Below are positions 35,956-48,117 of a stretch of DNA of 64,000 nt, piece by piece (the stretch's first letter is position 1; each line of letters starts with the position of its first letter). Source of the DNA: Siphonodentalium dalli (lineage: Eukaryota; Mollusca; Scaphopoda; Gadilida; Siphonodentaliidae). The translations under genes were made by a program, and so were the position numbers. The stretch is taken from assembly GCA_032622095.1 (NCBI GenBank), contig CP136068.1, positions 12,257,729 to 12,321,728 on the forward strand. Reading direction: 5' to 3'. The notes under the pieces were generated by a model, which did no database searches, was not told the DNA's origin, and was given only the letters and a program-made list of their open reading frames with translations.

Positions 35956-38900
35956 CTGAAAACACAAAACTTCAAAGCCACCTATTTATGTTCTTCAGAA
36001 TCTCATATGACCATACATGTATATAGGGACAACAGGGGAACTCAGAGGATGAGCTTGTTCATTGACAACAAACACTGTAGTTCAGATTCAAATGGGCTGT
36101 TTATTATTATAAACATAAACAACCAATAATCAACTTAAACAAAATATATTGTCAAGAAGGTGGAGCCAATGAACATACCTATCATTAATAACCTAGCTAT
36201 TGCCTTAGTTAATATTGGTAACATATATGCAGCCATAATAAAAAGTTTTGAATTTCAAGAGACAGATTAGTGTGAAATGAAACATAAATCTCAAGCTGCT
36301 AGGATAATATTGGGGTGGGAGGGTGGGAAAATGAATCCTGATATTCAAAGAAATATTGGAATTATGTTTGCACAAAACAGTTATTTTTTCTATTCCCAAG
36401 TAAAATGGAGTACAAATAGACTGCGCATGTCCGTACATAAAACGTCATGCTGTAAAAGGGGAACCACCCATTCTAAATTAGGTTCGATTACTTAGAAAAT
36501 AAAATTGATTATTTCATAATCAAGGTTTTTTTTACCTGCTACGATCACCACAGCCAGTGCTATGCCGGACACGATAAATGCAAAGTCCACGAAGGAGAGC
36601 GCCATTATTGCTAGCACCAATTTCGAACTGTTGTCCGTGCCATCTTTCTCTGCGAAAAAAAGGAATATAATTGAAATTCAATTCAATTATTTAATGTTCT
36701 AACCATAGTTTGGCATGAGAACCGTTCATGTTGAAAACAAAATACAATTTACATATCATTGGTGAAACAAATTTAGCATAAATCAGACATATTAAATGTC
36801 ATTCATTGCGTGTGTATATGCATACATATATCCACATACATACATACACATACACACATACATAGATACATATATATAGCCATACACGCATACATGTATA
36901 CGCATACATATACACATGCATATACATACACACCCTTACACACATATACATACATATATACATAACTTATATGTCAACAGTATATGGGTTCAAGTGAGAA
37001 TAATGTAATGTAATTTTGGTGTCATATCTTCGGACTTACTTACCTCTCTTTTTTCGTAGAACCAGTTGCCACAGAACTACGCTCAAGACCCCTCCGAGCA
37101 CAGATATGACAATACTAGAGTAACGGTAACCCCGACACTGAACTGAAAAATACAGGAACGTAGTAGTCAATAAGAGTGGGTGCAAAATGATACTATATAG
37201 ATAGAACGACACAAGTGTGTGAACTGGTTAAAGTTATTGCACGAGTTTGTTGTGACGCGATGGTAAAACGAAAACCGGAAGTTCGAGTTTTACCTCGCGG
37301 GACGACAAACGAGTGCAATAACGTTGACATGTTCACAAAACTGCGTTGTTCTATGTTTATTGCACAATGTAAAGATTGTGGATTAGAACATACTAACATT
37401 TAGGTTGATATTTTTTCATTTTATTGAACAAACGGGCGTGTAAAAATGTAGACAATACTTCATAATTTAGTGAAGCAATTTTCTGTTAAAGTTGACGTCG
37501 CCAATGGCGTTGTTGACGTAATCGGTTTTTATTACATATCTATCAACGTAATTCGCATGATCGCACGACGTTCCAGGCGTGTGATAATTCTCAGAATCGC
37601 ACGAGTGCAATCTGTCGACGGAACTATTTCATTCAGTGTTGTAGACTGGCTTTCGTCGTTACTATTTTAACTTTTCAACGCAAGGGCGACAACCCACTTG
37701 CCGAAATCGCAGCGCGCTGATTGGGTTATATTTTTTGAAAATCTGGGAAAACCCAATTAACACCTTTGCGCGGGTCAAGATGGGTCAAGTTCACTCGCGG
37801 ATAGAAGGCCTCCCTGTCTGATTGTTGCGTTAACCCTAAAATGCCGTTAAAACTCAATTAAATTCACATTTTCTGTATCTGTACCGGAGATGTACGATTG
37901 TGAGTCAACTTACTATGATACGTAGATATGTAATAAAAATAGAACCGCATGAGTGTCTGAATTTTGACGAAATTTTCGCACTCGATTTGTTGGCGGAACG
38001 CGATATAATCATATCGCCTTACTGTGAGTGCCAAGAAATTTGACCAGCACTATTTTGTCCTTCGTAGTCGTCAATTTTGCGAGACGATTTTTTACCTAAA
38101 AACTTACGACTGCTATTAGCTATTCGTTATTATAATTTGTAGTCATTCATTATGTGAAAAGTGTCCAATAAGTAAGTACATGTATTCTTCAACGATTAAT
38201 TGTTACACTCTAAATGTCCGAGTGTGAGATTAGCTAGGTTTAAAAGCGAGTTGTTACCCCTACATCGAATCCATAAATTAACTGAGCACTTAATTATACC
38301 CTTAACTGGATACTGTACCACAACTGTTTGGCTTCTATAGTCTCTGAGCCGCAGAATAAGGTAATCATATTTCCACTATTTGAATGTCTGTTGAAAAGTA
38401 CGTAATGTTACGGATGGCAGGTTATGTCGGAATGCGAAAATACAAATTGTCGATGTCGAGAAATTTTTGCACAGTTTTCAAGCAAAAGTATCAAATATAT
38501 GTTATATTATATGTATACTAGTCCCATATACTAATAAATGTTATATTATATGTATAGGCCCTACTAGTCCCATATACTAATAAATGTTATATTATATGTA
38601 TACTGGTCCCATATACTAATAAATGTTATATTATATGCATACTAGTCCCATATACTAATAAATGTTATATTATATGTATAGGCCCTACTAGTCCCATATA
38701 CTAATAAATGTTATATTATATGTATAGGCCCTACTAGTCCCATATAATAATAAATGTTATATTATATGCATACTAGTCCCATATACTAATAAATGTTATA
38801 TTATATGCATACTAGTCCCATATACTAATAAATGTTATATTATATGTATATACTAGTTCCATATACTAATAAATGTTATATTATATGTACATGTATACTA

Positions 38901-41900
38901 GTCTCATATACTCATTTTACATGAGCATGTGCGCCACGCGTTGCCCAATCCACTGCCCGTCAATTAATTTGATTACGTCTTTTACACGGAAATTCGTTAT
39001 TGAATTTATGGCTCAAGCCAAAAATTAAATTTATATTAAGTTATTAACTTTGATTTTAAGATAATCTATTAATCTGAACGTTTAGACTCAAATAACTTAT
39101 TTTTCTATATATTATCGATATTTGATAGTTGTTATTTTCGGTTGTTTATTGAAAATGGGATACAGTACCCCTTGTAAGGTATACAAATGATCAATGCACA
39201 AATATAGTAAATACAATTATATTCACACATGTAATATTGTCGTATGCGCTCAATTGTATGGACGTATGTATGCATGTATGTATGTGTGTATGTATGTGTG
39301 TATCTACGTATGTATGTGTGTATGCATGTATGTATATATCTATGTTTCTGTGTATGTATGTATGCATGCATGCATGCATGCATGTATGTATGTATGTATG
39401 CATGCACCTGGATTTATGTATGTATGCATGCACCTGGATTTATGTATGTATTTATGCATGCACCTGGATTTATGTATGTATCTGTATCTGTATCTGCATA
39501 TGTATGTATCTCAGCGCAGGAGCCTTGCTACTGTAGGTGCGCCGTTGGGAGGACTTAAGCTGTTTTGTCTGTTGTTTCTTCACATACGCTCACATCCAGG
39601 CTATTCCATTCGAGAATTGTACGAACAAAGAACGAATTTTCGTACTGTGGTGTTACAGCTCTGATTTGCTCGAATGAATTTGAGTTAATACACTCTTGTT
39701 TTTCGATGATGTTTGTCGTTTCAAAGCCTGGGAATTTTTTCGCCTTAATTTTTCTACTTTTTTTTTTGGTTTTAGTATGTCATTTGAGTTTATAGCTGGC
39801 CCCAGCCCCTGTGCTACCCTGCTAAAGAGTTTCATCCTGAGCCCGCGTCTTCTTGTTTGGAATGGTACCATGTTTTCATTGTCCAACATCTCTGTCACTG
39901 CACCCTCTTTTCTGTCTGTATACTTTCCGGTGATAAACCTTGCAGCCCTTCTTTGAACATTCTCTAGTGTCTTGATATCTCCCTTCTTGTACGGGTCCCA
40001 AACCTCCGCTCCATAATCTAATGCTGATCTAACCATGGACTCATAGGCCAGCTTCTTGTGTTTCTTGTCCGCTCTTCTCAGATTCCTTCTCAAGAAACCA
40101 AGGGTGCTGTTCGCTCTTTTTGCTATTTTGTTTATATGAGATGACCATGTAAGGTTGTTGGAAAAATTGAGCCCGAGATATGGATTATCTTCAACCTCTT
40201 GGAGAATGTGATCACTGAGCTGGTACATATGCGAAGTTTTGCTGGTGTTGGAGCAGGAAATAATGTAACATTTCTTCGCATTGAATCGCATTCCCCATGT
40301 TTCTGCCCATTTTTCTAATGATGTTAAATCTTTCTGTAGTTTGATTTGGTCTTGGTGTTTCTTTATTTGACGATAGAGCAGGCAATCGTCTGCAAATAAT
40401 TTCACCTCTGATGCTACTGCTAGCGGTAGATCGTGATGTGACATAAAAATAGGAGTGGTCCTAGTACTATACCTTGGGGTACTCCTGATTTGACTGGTAC
40501 GTTTTCGCTGAATTCCCCTTCTACTGCTACTATCATGTGTCGTTGCGTCATTTATGTATGTATGTATGTACCTGGATTTATGTATGTATATATGTATGTA
40601 TGTATGCATGCACCTGGATTTATGTTCGTTCGTGGCACCGCAACATATCCTCGCGCATATACGCACGTAATCTACTTATCATGTGAAAAGGGTACTTAGT
40701 GTGATCTTTTCATTCTGAAATAAGCAAATAATGGACTCACAGCCGTTATTTTGTTTTATGGCGCGGGACACAGAGAAAACACGTGTTAAAGAGCGTACAC
40801 CTAAAAAGTCGTGAGTTGGCTTATTTGTGTCATTGTCCGCACATAATCTGCTAGGAGTCGCCTCATTGTGAGTCGATAATGTGACTAAAACGCTCTCATT
40901 TGCAGCATATTATCGACTCAAAATAAAGCGATTCTAAGCAGATTATCTACCGAAAAGTTCTATTATAAGCAGATAATGTGCGTGTTTTTGGGAGAACATG
41001 CTGGGCATAGAGTGCAATAACAAACATAGCTAACTCATTATGAAATTTGGCTTGATCACAAGAGAGATCACTTCAATGCCCAAACTGTAATGCAATACAA
41101 TACTGTAATATGTCACGGGTCAATTATATTGCATGTTAATTAAGAGCATGTATGGTTCAGTTGTGTGCACAAATGAAACTCGTGGTATAATATGTTCTGT
41201 AATTAAGATCGATTTTGTTTCTGAAAATTTTACATTGGAATAATAATCCAATCTGCGGGGGGGGGTCGGACGACAAAGACCCTCCCTGCATGGATGGGAA
41301 GGGATCTGATCAAACGTTGGGCATTTGCTCTTACTGCGTTATCATGCGGCTACATTCCTGAACCGTGGCACATTTCATCGTTGCCCTACCCCCACCCCGC
41401 CATAATACGCAACAGTAATAACAGCAGAGTCTACAGCGCAGGGAACGATTAAAAGATATTTACAGTAAATAAAGGTTGGCAACCGGGCCTCATTCGATAA
41501 CTTGGTCGATAGCTTCTTGTGGTATTATAGATCAGACTTCGAATGCATGGAATAATTAAATCAGATAAGCAGAAATATAATGCATGCAGACAAGAAAACT
41601 TCAATTGGACCATAATTATATTCGGTATTAGCTGCATATATCACAGGTTTCCTATAGTAGAATCTGGACAATGAATGCATAACATGTGACTTGATACTCA
41701 CTCGGTGGAATATTATCTTCTGCGTTGTCAGCCGGTTGCTTGTGATCTTTATTTCGCTTATGAAACGTACACCATAACGAAGATATAAGCATGTATTATC
41801 TCACATTAACAACATATTTGTGTGTATTCACTTTTATTCACTAAACTATTATTTATACTATAACAAAGAAATAGCGTATAAAGACATGGTACTACGAGAT

Positions 41901-41916
41901 GAAGCGGGGTTCACTA

Positions 41917-41994
<78 letters not shown>

Positions 41995-42210
41995 AATATA
42001 TTAGTTCAATAAAGTTAAATTTTTAAAGATTAAATGTTCAGCAGATTAAAAGAATTTTCCCGGGAGACTCTTCTCGTGTTTAGTGCATGGGTAAATTGTC
42101 TCATTTTGAACATATGAATTTCTCTTTTCTTAGCAAGCAGTGATTAACGGTATAATATTTTGCCATTCATATTTACCTGTCGTTGCGTTTGTTGAGCCGT
42201 AGTAAGTCAT
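35870..42210 (-). CDS. Small multi-pass membrane protein gene, left-arm copy (predicted)
   Basis: Minus-strand exons are A 42177-42215 (ATG at 42208-42210), B 41702-41746, C 37044-37142, D 36536-36649 and E 35870-35955. All introns are phase 1 with GT and AG borders. A-B-C-D-E would give 125 aa: a short N-terminus (MTYYGST, then a NATT glycosylation site), segment 1 in C (IVISVLGGVLSVVLW) closed by RKKR, segment 2 in D (LVLAIMALSFVDFAF and on to ALAVVIVA), and the tail CSSYIHD in E. Skipping E and using F and E' outside the arm gives 186 aa with three segments. Exon B is the least certain; its acceptor may be at 41746 or 41719. No family was recognised. LINE and satellite sequence fill intron B-C. 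Confidence 0.6.
36536..36649 (-). CDS. Exon D, left arm (membrane segment 2)
   Basis: Mirror of 61542-61655. In this arm exon F (33761-33931), in compatible phase, lies about 2.6 kb downstream. Confidence 0.7.
36800..36972. repeat. TACA/TATA microsatellite, left arm (mirror 61215-61390)
   Basis: Degenerate CATACATACA and CACATACATA runs in the intron between exons C and D. The mirror lies in the right arm. Confidence 0.85.
37044..37142 (-). CDS. Exon C, left arm (membrane segment 1)
   Basis: Mirror of 61049-61147 with the same splice signals and reading frame. Confidence 0.7.
38490..38915. repeat. 39-bp minisatellite, left arm, about 10 units
   Basis: Units contain AAATGTTATATTATATGTAT and ACTAGTCCCATATACTAAT. 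Some units carry a 7-bp AGGCCCT-type insertion. It lies inside a copy of the element found once at 13013-13515. Confidence 0.92.
39260..39512. repeat. TATG microsatellite with CCTGGATTTATG blocks, left arm (mirror 58679-58931)
   Basis: TATGTATGTGTG-type repeats with three GCACCTGGATTTATG insertions. They open long frames of Cys, Met, Tyr and Val (or His, Tyr, Ile and Thr on the other strand) that are not genes. Confidence 0.9.
39551..40546 (-). pseudogene. LINE (jockey/CR1-like) fragment, left arm
   Basis: Minus-strand frames carry VKSGVPQGIVLGPLLFL, then after a one-base shift LFADDCLLYRQI (catalytic Asp pair), LEKWAETWGMRFNAKKC, YLGLNFSN, LDYGAEVWDPY and VQRRAARFI. A second shift at an A run is followed by SFFVRTILEWNSL, the usual jockey/CR1 C-terminus. 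Both shifts are present in the mirror copy, so the element was dead before the arms arose. It is flanked on both sides by TATG-type microsatellite with CCTGGATTTATG blocks. One difference between arms: FLRRN here, FLRRH in the mirror. Confidence 0.88.
41917..41993. repeat. CT microsatellite, left arm
   Basis: About 38 uninterrupted CT pairs. The mirror run in the right arm is longer and interrupted. Confidence 0.97.
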
Positions 42211-42966
42211 TGTGCCTGAAATAATTAAAAGCAATTTATTTGAAACAAGCAATTATAAAGTTAGCAGCGCCTGACTAATTGATATTGAACAGAATATAAT
42301 ATAATATATATTATTGTAGTGACATATGTATAGTTAACATCCGGCCATAGGACCTATAAGCCACTGTTACAGTAAATTACATTATACATAAATTAATGTA
42401 CATTTGCTTTTTTTGGAAAGTTTTGACTGTCTCAGAGTAGGTTTTTGAAATAAAATGGGTAAATTGTAAAAGAAACTGATTTATACAAAGTGTCATAGTA
42501 TCACTATAAGAAAGAAAGTCAGAAGTATCACCAATTTGTTGCAAGAAATTAGTATGTTCTTCTGCGTATGAAGGGCACTATGGTAGGAGATGTATCTCAT
42601 TTTCAATTGAGTTCGTCGGACATAAAACACAATATTTTTCTGCTTCAGCTTCACCCCGATAGCATCCGGTCTCTATCCTGAGAGTGGGAATCCCACAACG
42701 GAACTGACCCATTAACGAACGCTCCTTAAATGATAGATGTTCGTAAAATGAACCCGGAAGTACAATGACTGAAGCAAATCTGCACAATAAAAAAATAGTT
42801 ATCGTTAAATAAAACTCATATGTATAACTGAATTTTCAAGGAAAAAAGGTATATTGTTGTGCCCAGATGTTTAACATCAAGCAAACTTCAACCAGTTCGT
42901 AAAATGTAAATAATCTCTTTCACCCAGAAGTCCAACAACCCCTGAAACAAATATCTAGCTCATTAA

Positions 42967-43359
42967 CCCGTTACCCAACAGAACGGCCCTGTGCCAATGC
43001 ATTTTCTTATTTATGCGAGTCGACCATAGGTCGCCTCGCATACATAAGAGAATGCATTGGCTTAACACATATTAAAAATGATCAAATTGTCAAAGAATGT
43101 AGAAAATATTATAAGAAAAAATGGTAAAAAAATAATTTTAGGCCAATGCATTCTCTTATATATGCGAGGCGACCTATGGTCGACTCGCATATATAAGAGA
43201 ATGCATTGGCACAGGGCATAACTGTAACCATCACAATGTGGTCAATGAATCGGTTCCAATGATATTCATATGTGTATGGTGTTAGTGAGACAGACCGAAG
43301 ATATTTTAGGCTGTTGAAGCTTTATTTTGTCGTTTTTGGCCGCTTTGTTGGGTAAAGGG
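42967..43359. mobile_element. piggyBac-like MITE, left arm copy 2 (full length)
   Basis: TTAA on both sides (42963-42966, 43360-43363), ends CCCGTTACCCAACAG and TTGTTGGGTAAAGGG. Two nested hairpins of GCCAATGCATTCTCTTATAT with GCGAGTCGACC and GCGAGGCGACC lie inside. Confidence 0.9.
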
Positions 43360-44300
43360 TTAACTGCATGCGTTCCAGAAATAGCTAGCCGAACGTATGA
43401 GGCAACGATTTAGATAATATGACCATACGCTAGCGTAATTAATGAACCACAGAGAAACCATACGCATAAGCTATAGGATATATCTGTGCCTTTTTTTAAA
43501 TCGTATAAACATAACTTCATAGATGCGCAATCCCATCAAATAAGATTCACTTGTGCTTATATCGTGATGTGATTATGATTAATTTCACTCCAGATATGCA
43601 CAAGTGTTCATCGAAAGAGTTGATCCTATATAGCTAACAATTTCGTGTATAAATTGGGTCAATCCACTCTTATAACTAATGTGTAGAAACGATTACACAT
43701 AAAATGTGTAAACCCGGTTAGTACACATAGAATGTGTAGTTACATACAAATACCAGGATCAAGGGCTGTTCTACAAATATTGTGTATATTGTGTTACACA
43801 AAATTGTGTAAGAACACAGAGCATGCGCATTGCGGTGCCTTCAGTTTCATATAGTCTGCTACATGACGACCATATTGTTTGAGAATATTTTTTTCGGAAT
43901 ACAATCTACAGCTATCGTAGACAAGGAATGTAAGTTCAGATTCACGTATGTATACTTTGTGATATTAGGATAATTTAAATGCGATATAATAACGTTTGCA
44001 TGAATCACGAATTTCGATTTTGATTCCAGTATTGTTTCCCGCCCTGCCAGAGTAATTGAGACTTCCCCATTGCACGCGCGATTTAATTTTAGCAACTCCA
44101 ATGCAAATATTTGACAGTACTTAATATGTCATAATTATGTTCTCAATAAAATGTAAACCGCCGCTACGTATGAACTTTACTGTGCATAATTTCCATAGTA
44201 ACTCCCCTTATTTTGGAACGCCGGCAACTGAAAAACACGCCTGTTTATATCCGATTACGACATTAATGCTTTAAGTCCACCGATCTACTGTGCGACAAAA

Positions 44301-45080
44301 GTGGTCGCAAACATTCAAAATACCGGTATCGTATTAAATAACAAGAAAACCATAATCCGAAATGGTAACGCCCTCAAGATCATATCATTAGCCATAAATA
44401 TAAATTATAATATAAAATATATTGCTTACATGAATTCACCGCCTCAGAATTCCGTTAAAACAACTAATCCTTCGAATAATGACAAAAAACTACGGCTTAT
44501 TACTGCAGGTTTCTCATTCACCACACCAGAAAGCTTCTAAATGCGGATCAAAATTCGGAGGTATTGTGTTCCGGCCAAGAGTGCATGGTCCAGCCATTGT
44601 TTATACCTAAACATCGAAAGCAATTAACGCGGTCATAATGGTTACATACTGCAACTACATGTATAAGACATCCAGCGGATACACACCCCACGAAAACCCG
44701 AAATGTGTTGTCCTGCGATAAATCCCTTCGCTATAACTCAATTTGACACGGCCAGATTAGCCTTCCTGCAATATCCATAAACAAGATCATATATTTTATA
44801 CCCATGATTTTAATTATAGAATATAAAATATATTGGTTTCGCGAATGACCAACTCAGAATTCCGTTAAAATAACAATAACAACCAGCACCTAATTAACGA
44901 ACCGGCGACCGACTCGGCCGTCTCGAACCACAACTATCAGTGGGCTGCAGAACGAAAAATATCTATAAAAGTTGAAATAAAAGACTTACAAATTATCATT
45001 AAATTTATTTTATTGGTAATTGACAAAGCTTGTCACAAACCAAAAATCAACATTATTGACATAATAATGTAAAGGACAAT
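44301..45080. repeat. Family-R repeats, left arm (mirror 53070-53850)
   Basis: Two adjacent related blocks share ATTCCGTTAAAACAACTAAT or ATTCCGTTAAAATAACAATA and AAATATATTG. The second also shares GCACCTAATTAACGAACCGG with 22740-22790. Confidence 0.7.
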
Positions 45081-45764
45081 AAACGAGTTGCCAGTCTAAA
45101 TGCAACGATTTTGTAATGTTCATGTTCAAATTTCAAATTATTCTCATACTGGGCCGAACCATGCATGGTCGGCCCAGATTATGTTCCTCAGCATGGCTAC
45201 CGATCCATAGGCTATAACATTCAGGCATGCCATGGAACAGTTAGGCAAAATCAAAGCACAAGCAACGGGGTGAAATGGAATTACGCAAACTCGTGAGTTT
45301 GATGATCTTAAATTTGGTGGGGGGGGGGGGGGGGTGTAGTTGTAAATCCCATGTAACACACCTAGAATGGAATTACGAAGTCAGTTGTTGAAACAGACGA
45401 TACTATTAATGGATCGTGACTCGACCGCGTGAACACATACGATTAGTTTCGATAAAATAGCACTGGGCTTCCTCCATCGGATAACTTCCTGTATTATTTA
45501 TTACATTGGTCAATTAAGACACATGGGCATACCTGATATTTTCTTGCCCGTCAGGTCAACGTGTCATTGTTGCAAGTGTTGTGCGAATCAGTCACAGTCA
45601 AAGAAAATTTGCTCAAGGGTCACAACTACGCTCGAAATGTTAACAGCGTATACAACTTTACAGTCACATTCCGCTTATATATAATAGAATAGAATGCACT
45701 GGCTCACATGGTCAAGATAAATATTTTAAGTCTAATGTATTATCTAATATATATTTTGGGACTT

Positions 45765-46230
45765 CTGTCTGTCTGTCTGTCTGTCTGTCTGTGTGTGTGT
45801 TAGCTGTGGCCGGGAAAACTGCCAGACGGATTTTGACGAAATTTGATACCTAGGGGTAATTTTTTCCAGGGAGTGTTTTGTACGGGTCAAATCGTGACCC
45901 CGACCTGACCTTGACCTTCAAAAAGGTCAATTCAAGGTCAAATCTGGTCAAACGGACGGATTTCGACGAAATTTGATTGTTTTGGACATGTCAAATCGCG
46001 ACCCCGACCTGACCTTGACCTTCAAAATGGTCAATTCAAGGTCAAATCGAGTAAAACGGACGGATTTCGACCTAGGGATACTTTTGTCCGGGGAGTAATT
46101 TGGATGGGTCAGATTCAAGGTCAAATCGGGTAAAATACGGCAACGAAATTTTATACCTATGGGTACTTTTGTCCGGATGAAAGCAGGGGGGAAACAGCCC
46201 GGACGAAGTCGGGCCCACCAGCTTGTCTTA
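45765..46230 (-). repeat. TCAAGGTCA-rich element, left arm copy (mirror 51920-52395)
   Basis: Microsatellite CTGTCTGTCTGTCTGTCTG, then repeated blocks with TCAAGGTCA, TGACCTTGA and TTTCGACGAAATTTGAT. It is in the opposite orientation to the spacer copies and diverged from them. Confidence 0.8.
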
Positions 46231-47929
46231 TATATGCGATGCTCACTATGGAGACTCGCATATATAAGAGAATGCTGGGTTTTCGCAAAATTTCATGAAG
46301 CTCCAGTAATCGGAGGGTTAAAGCGGCGTGGCACCCATGTTGCTGAATACTGGTTAAATTGAACATATGGAACCGAGTACCATTTAAAGGTACTCAATCC
46401 GATCAGACGTTCCTGAATTACTATTTCTTTGGCTTCGGGGGTAAACAATATTTGATTCGAGTCGAGGAACACACCCATCAAAGCTCAGAGTGTTCAGATA
46501 TCGATTTTTGAAGTTTGTTATTTCTCGAGATGTGTAATAATATATGGTCCAGAAACATGTGGTCAAAATGAGGGTCTCGGATGAAGATGGATAACTCAAG
46601 TGGTAATACGGCCAAATTTGCGATACTTTAGTGATAATACGACCATATTTTGTTAAACAAAATGTTGATAAATAACAAGTTTTGGGAAATTTTATACATA
46701 GTTGACAGTGGTTAGCATTATAGTGTTGCAATAAATCGATTCTGATAACTAAAGCGTATTTTGAAGAAATGTTGTTGTTGTTGTTGTTGTATCTTGATGG
46801 TATAGGGACCGTTTGATCGGATTGAGTATCTTTAACTAAATGGTATGAATCCTGCGTACGGCTTACAACCGCATGAATACCGCCTACAATAAACGGGGGA
46901 GGGTGGGTGATACTTTCACGCCCATATACACATGTACGTACCGTAAGAATCGCAATCAAAACACGGACTCCATCCGATGCTAGTCCAGGCTCGACAATTT
47001 AATACCTGTAGTTTAAGGCGCGTTCACTTTGATATACAAGAGAAAATCGTCCCACAATCGGGTTCTTTGTGATCAAAGTTTACTATATACACGGTCGCCG
47101 ATTGGCTGTGTATTTCTTTCTCAGACCAGGAAGTTATATCACTCCACAAAAGGCAGAATTACAGCTATACATACGAGTTTAGGCCCTTCTTTACTAAATA
47201 CTCATTGACGAGTAGTTTCCTTAGAAAATATCCAGATAATAAGTTTAATAGGTCGTTTGTTATTAGCTACCAATTTGCCAGCAATTAATAAGAATCGTTA
47301 ATTACTTGTATTATATGCTGTCTGCGTATGTTTAATCCCTGAACATCCCTGCAAATTTATAATAAACCATTTCAATGTATACCTTTATAAGTGAAGGGGT
47401 GGATCCGTGTATAATGAAAGGTTTAACTAGCCGGTGGATGAAAGGTTTTATTCATTTGGCGCAAGAAGATTATATAAATAGTTGTATACAATCTGCCAAC
47501 ATATCATAATTATAACACTACGCATTTAATTTGATTTGTGCATACCAGGGTTCCAATTCCAATTAGTTTATTCCCTCAAAACGCATACTGCAGTATTGTA
47601 CAATTGCATGAGTATAGGGACCCAACATATTTACAAATAAGAATAGAAGAAGATTATGTACACATATCCAAGATCATACTTGTTCCTACTTGCGTTGTTT
47701 GTCTCCAAATCTGAAGTAGAATTCAATTGACTTAATTTAAGAAATGAATTTGATCTGCAATGAGTGTGTTCTTTCGTACCTGTAGATAGCTATGTGATCG
47801 CTTGGCACATTGTGCCAAACGTGAAGCTGTTCACAGTGAATGTGCTCCACCATCACAGCGCTAAACCCTTCAATATAACACACTCAAACTACATTCATAT
47901 TTATCTAGCCTTTTCCTTATCTTCTATTA

Positions 47930-48117
47930 TATATTTTGGAAGACCTGTCTGTGTGTCTGTGTGTCTGTCTGTGTGTCTGTGTGTTCGCGATGGACTCGAA
48001 AACGGCCCAACCGATTTCGATGAAACTTGGAACGTGGGGGTATTTTCGGCCGAGAACTGGCATGGGGCTATTAATTTGTCCGTGCGACGTGACATTGACC
48101 TTGAAATCGGGTAATTT
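47930..48117 (-). repeat. Truncated element copy at the inner edge of the left arm
   Basis: Minus-oriented end of the same element (TATATTTTGGAAGACCTGTC, then the CTGTGTGTCTG microsatellite) that stops abruptly at 48117, where plus-oriented copies of the spacer begin. Its mirror is the end of the complete copy 49623-50225. The palindrome axis is therefore set inside this element. Confidence 0.8.

Larger units (their letters stand above)
34186..48117 (+). repeat. Left arm of giant inverted repeat
   Basis: Every block from 34186 to 48117 reappears in reverse complement at 50033-64000. Paired coordinates sum to 98186 at the outer end, 98191 over most of the arm and 98150 near the centre; the drift is explained by length changes in a C run (34880), a CT run (41917) and a G run (41258). 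Substitutions are very few, for example at the pairs 34308/63878, 40091/58107 and 41844/56335. Confidence 0.97.

Noticed and set aside
39194-39664. Long overlapping frames rich in Cys, Met, Tyr and Val, and mirror frames at 58527-58997
   Set aside because: They are translations of a TATG microsatellite; all frames on both strands are open because the repeat lacks stops.
41820-42026. Ser-Leu repeat protein
   Set aside because: It is the translation of the CT microsatellite.
46384-46959. 191-codon frame (mirror 51191-51766)
   Set aside because: Contains an AAC-repeat Asn run and no recognisable domain or splice-bounded structure. It is open in both arms only because the arms are copies. It may deserve a transcript check but I cannot support it.
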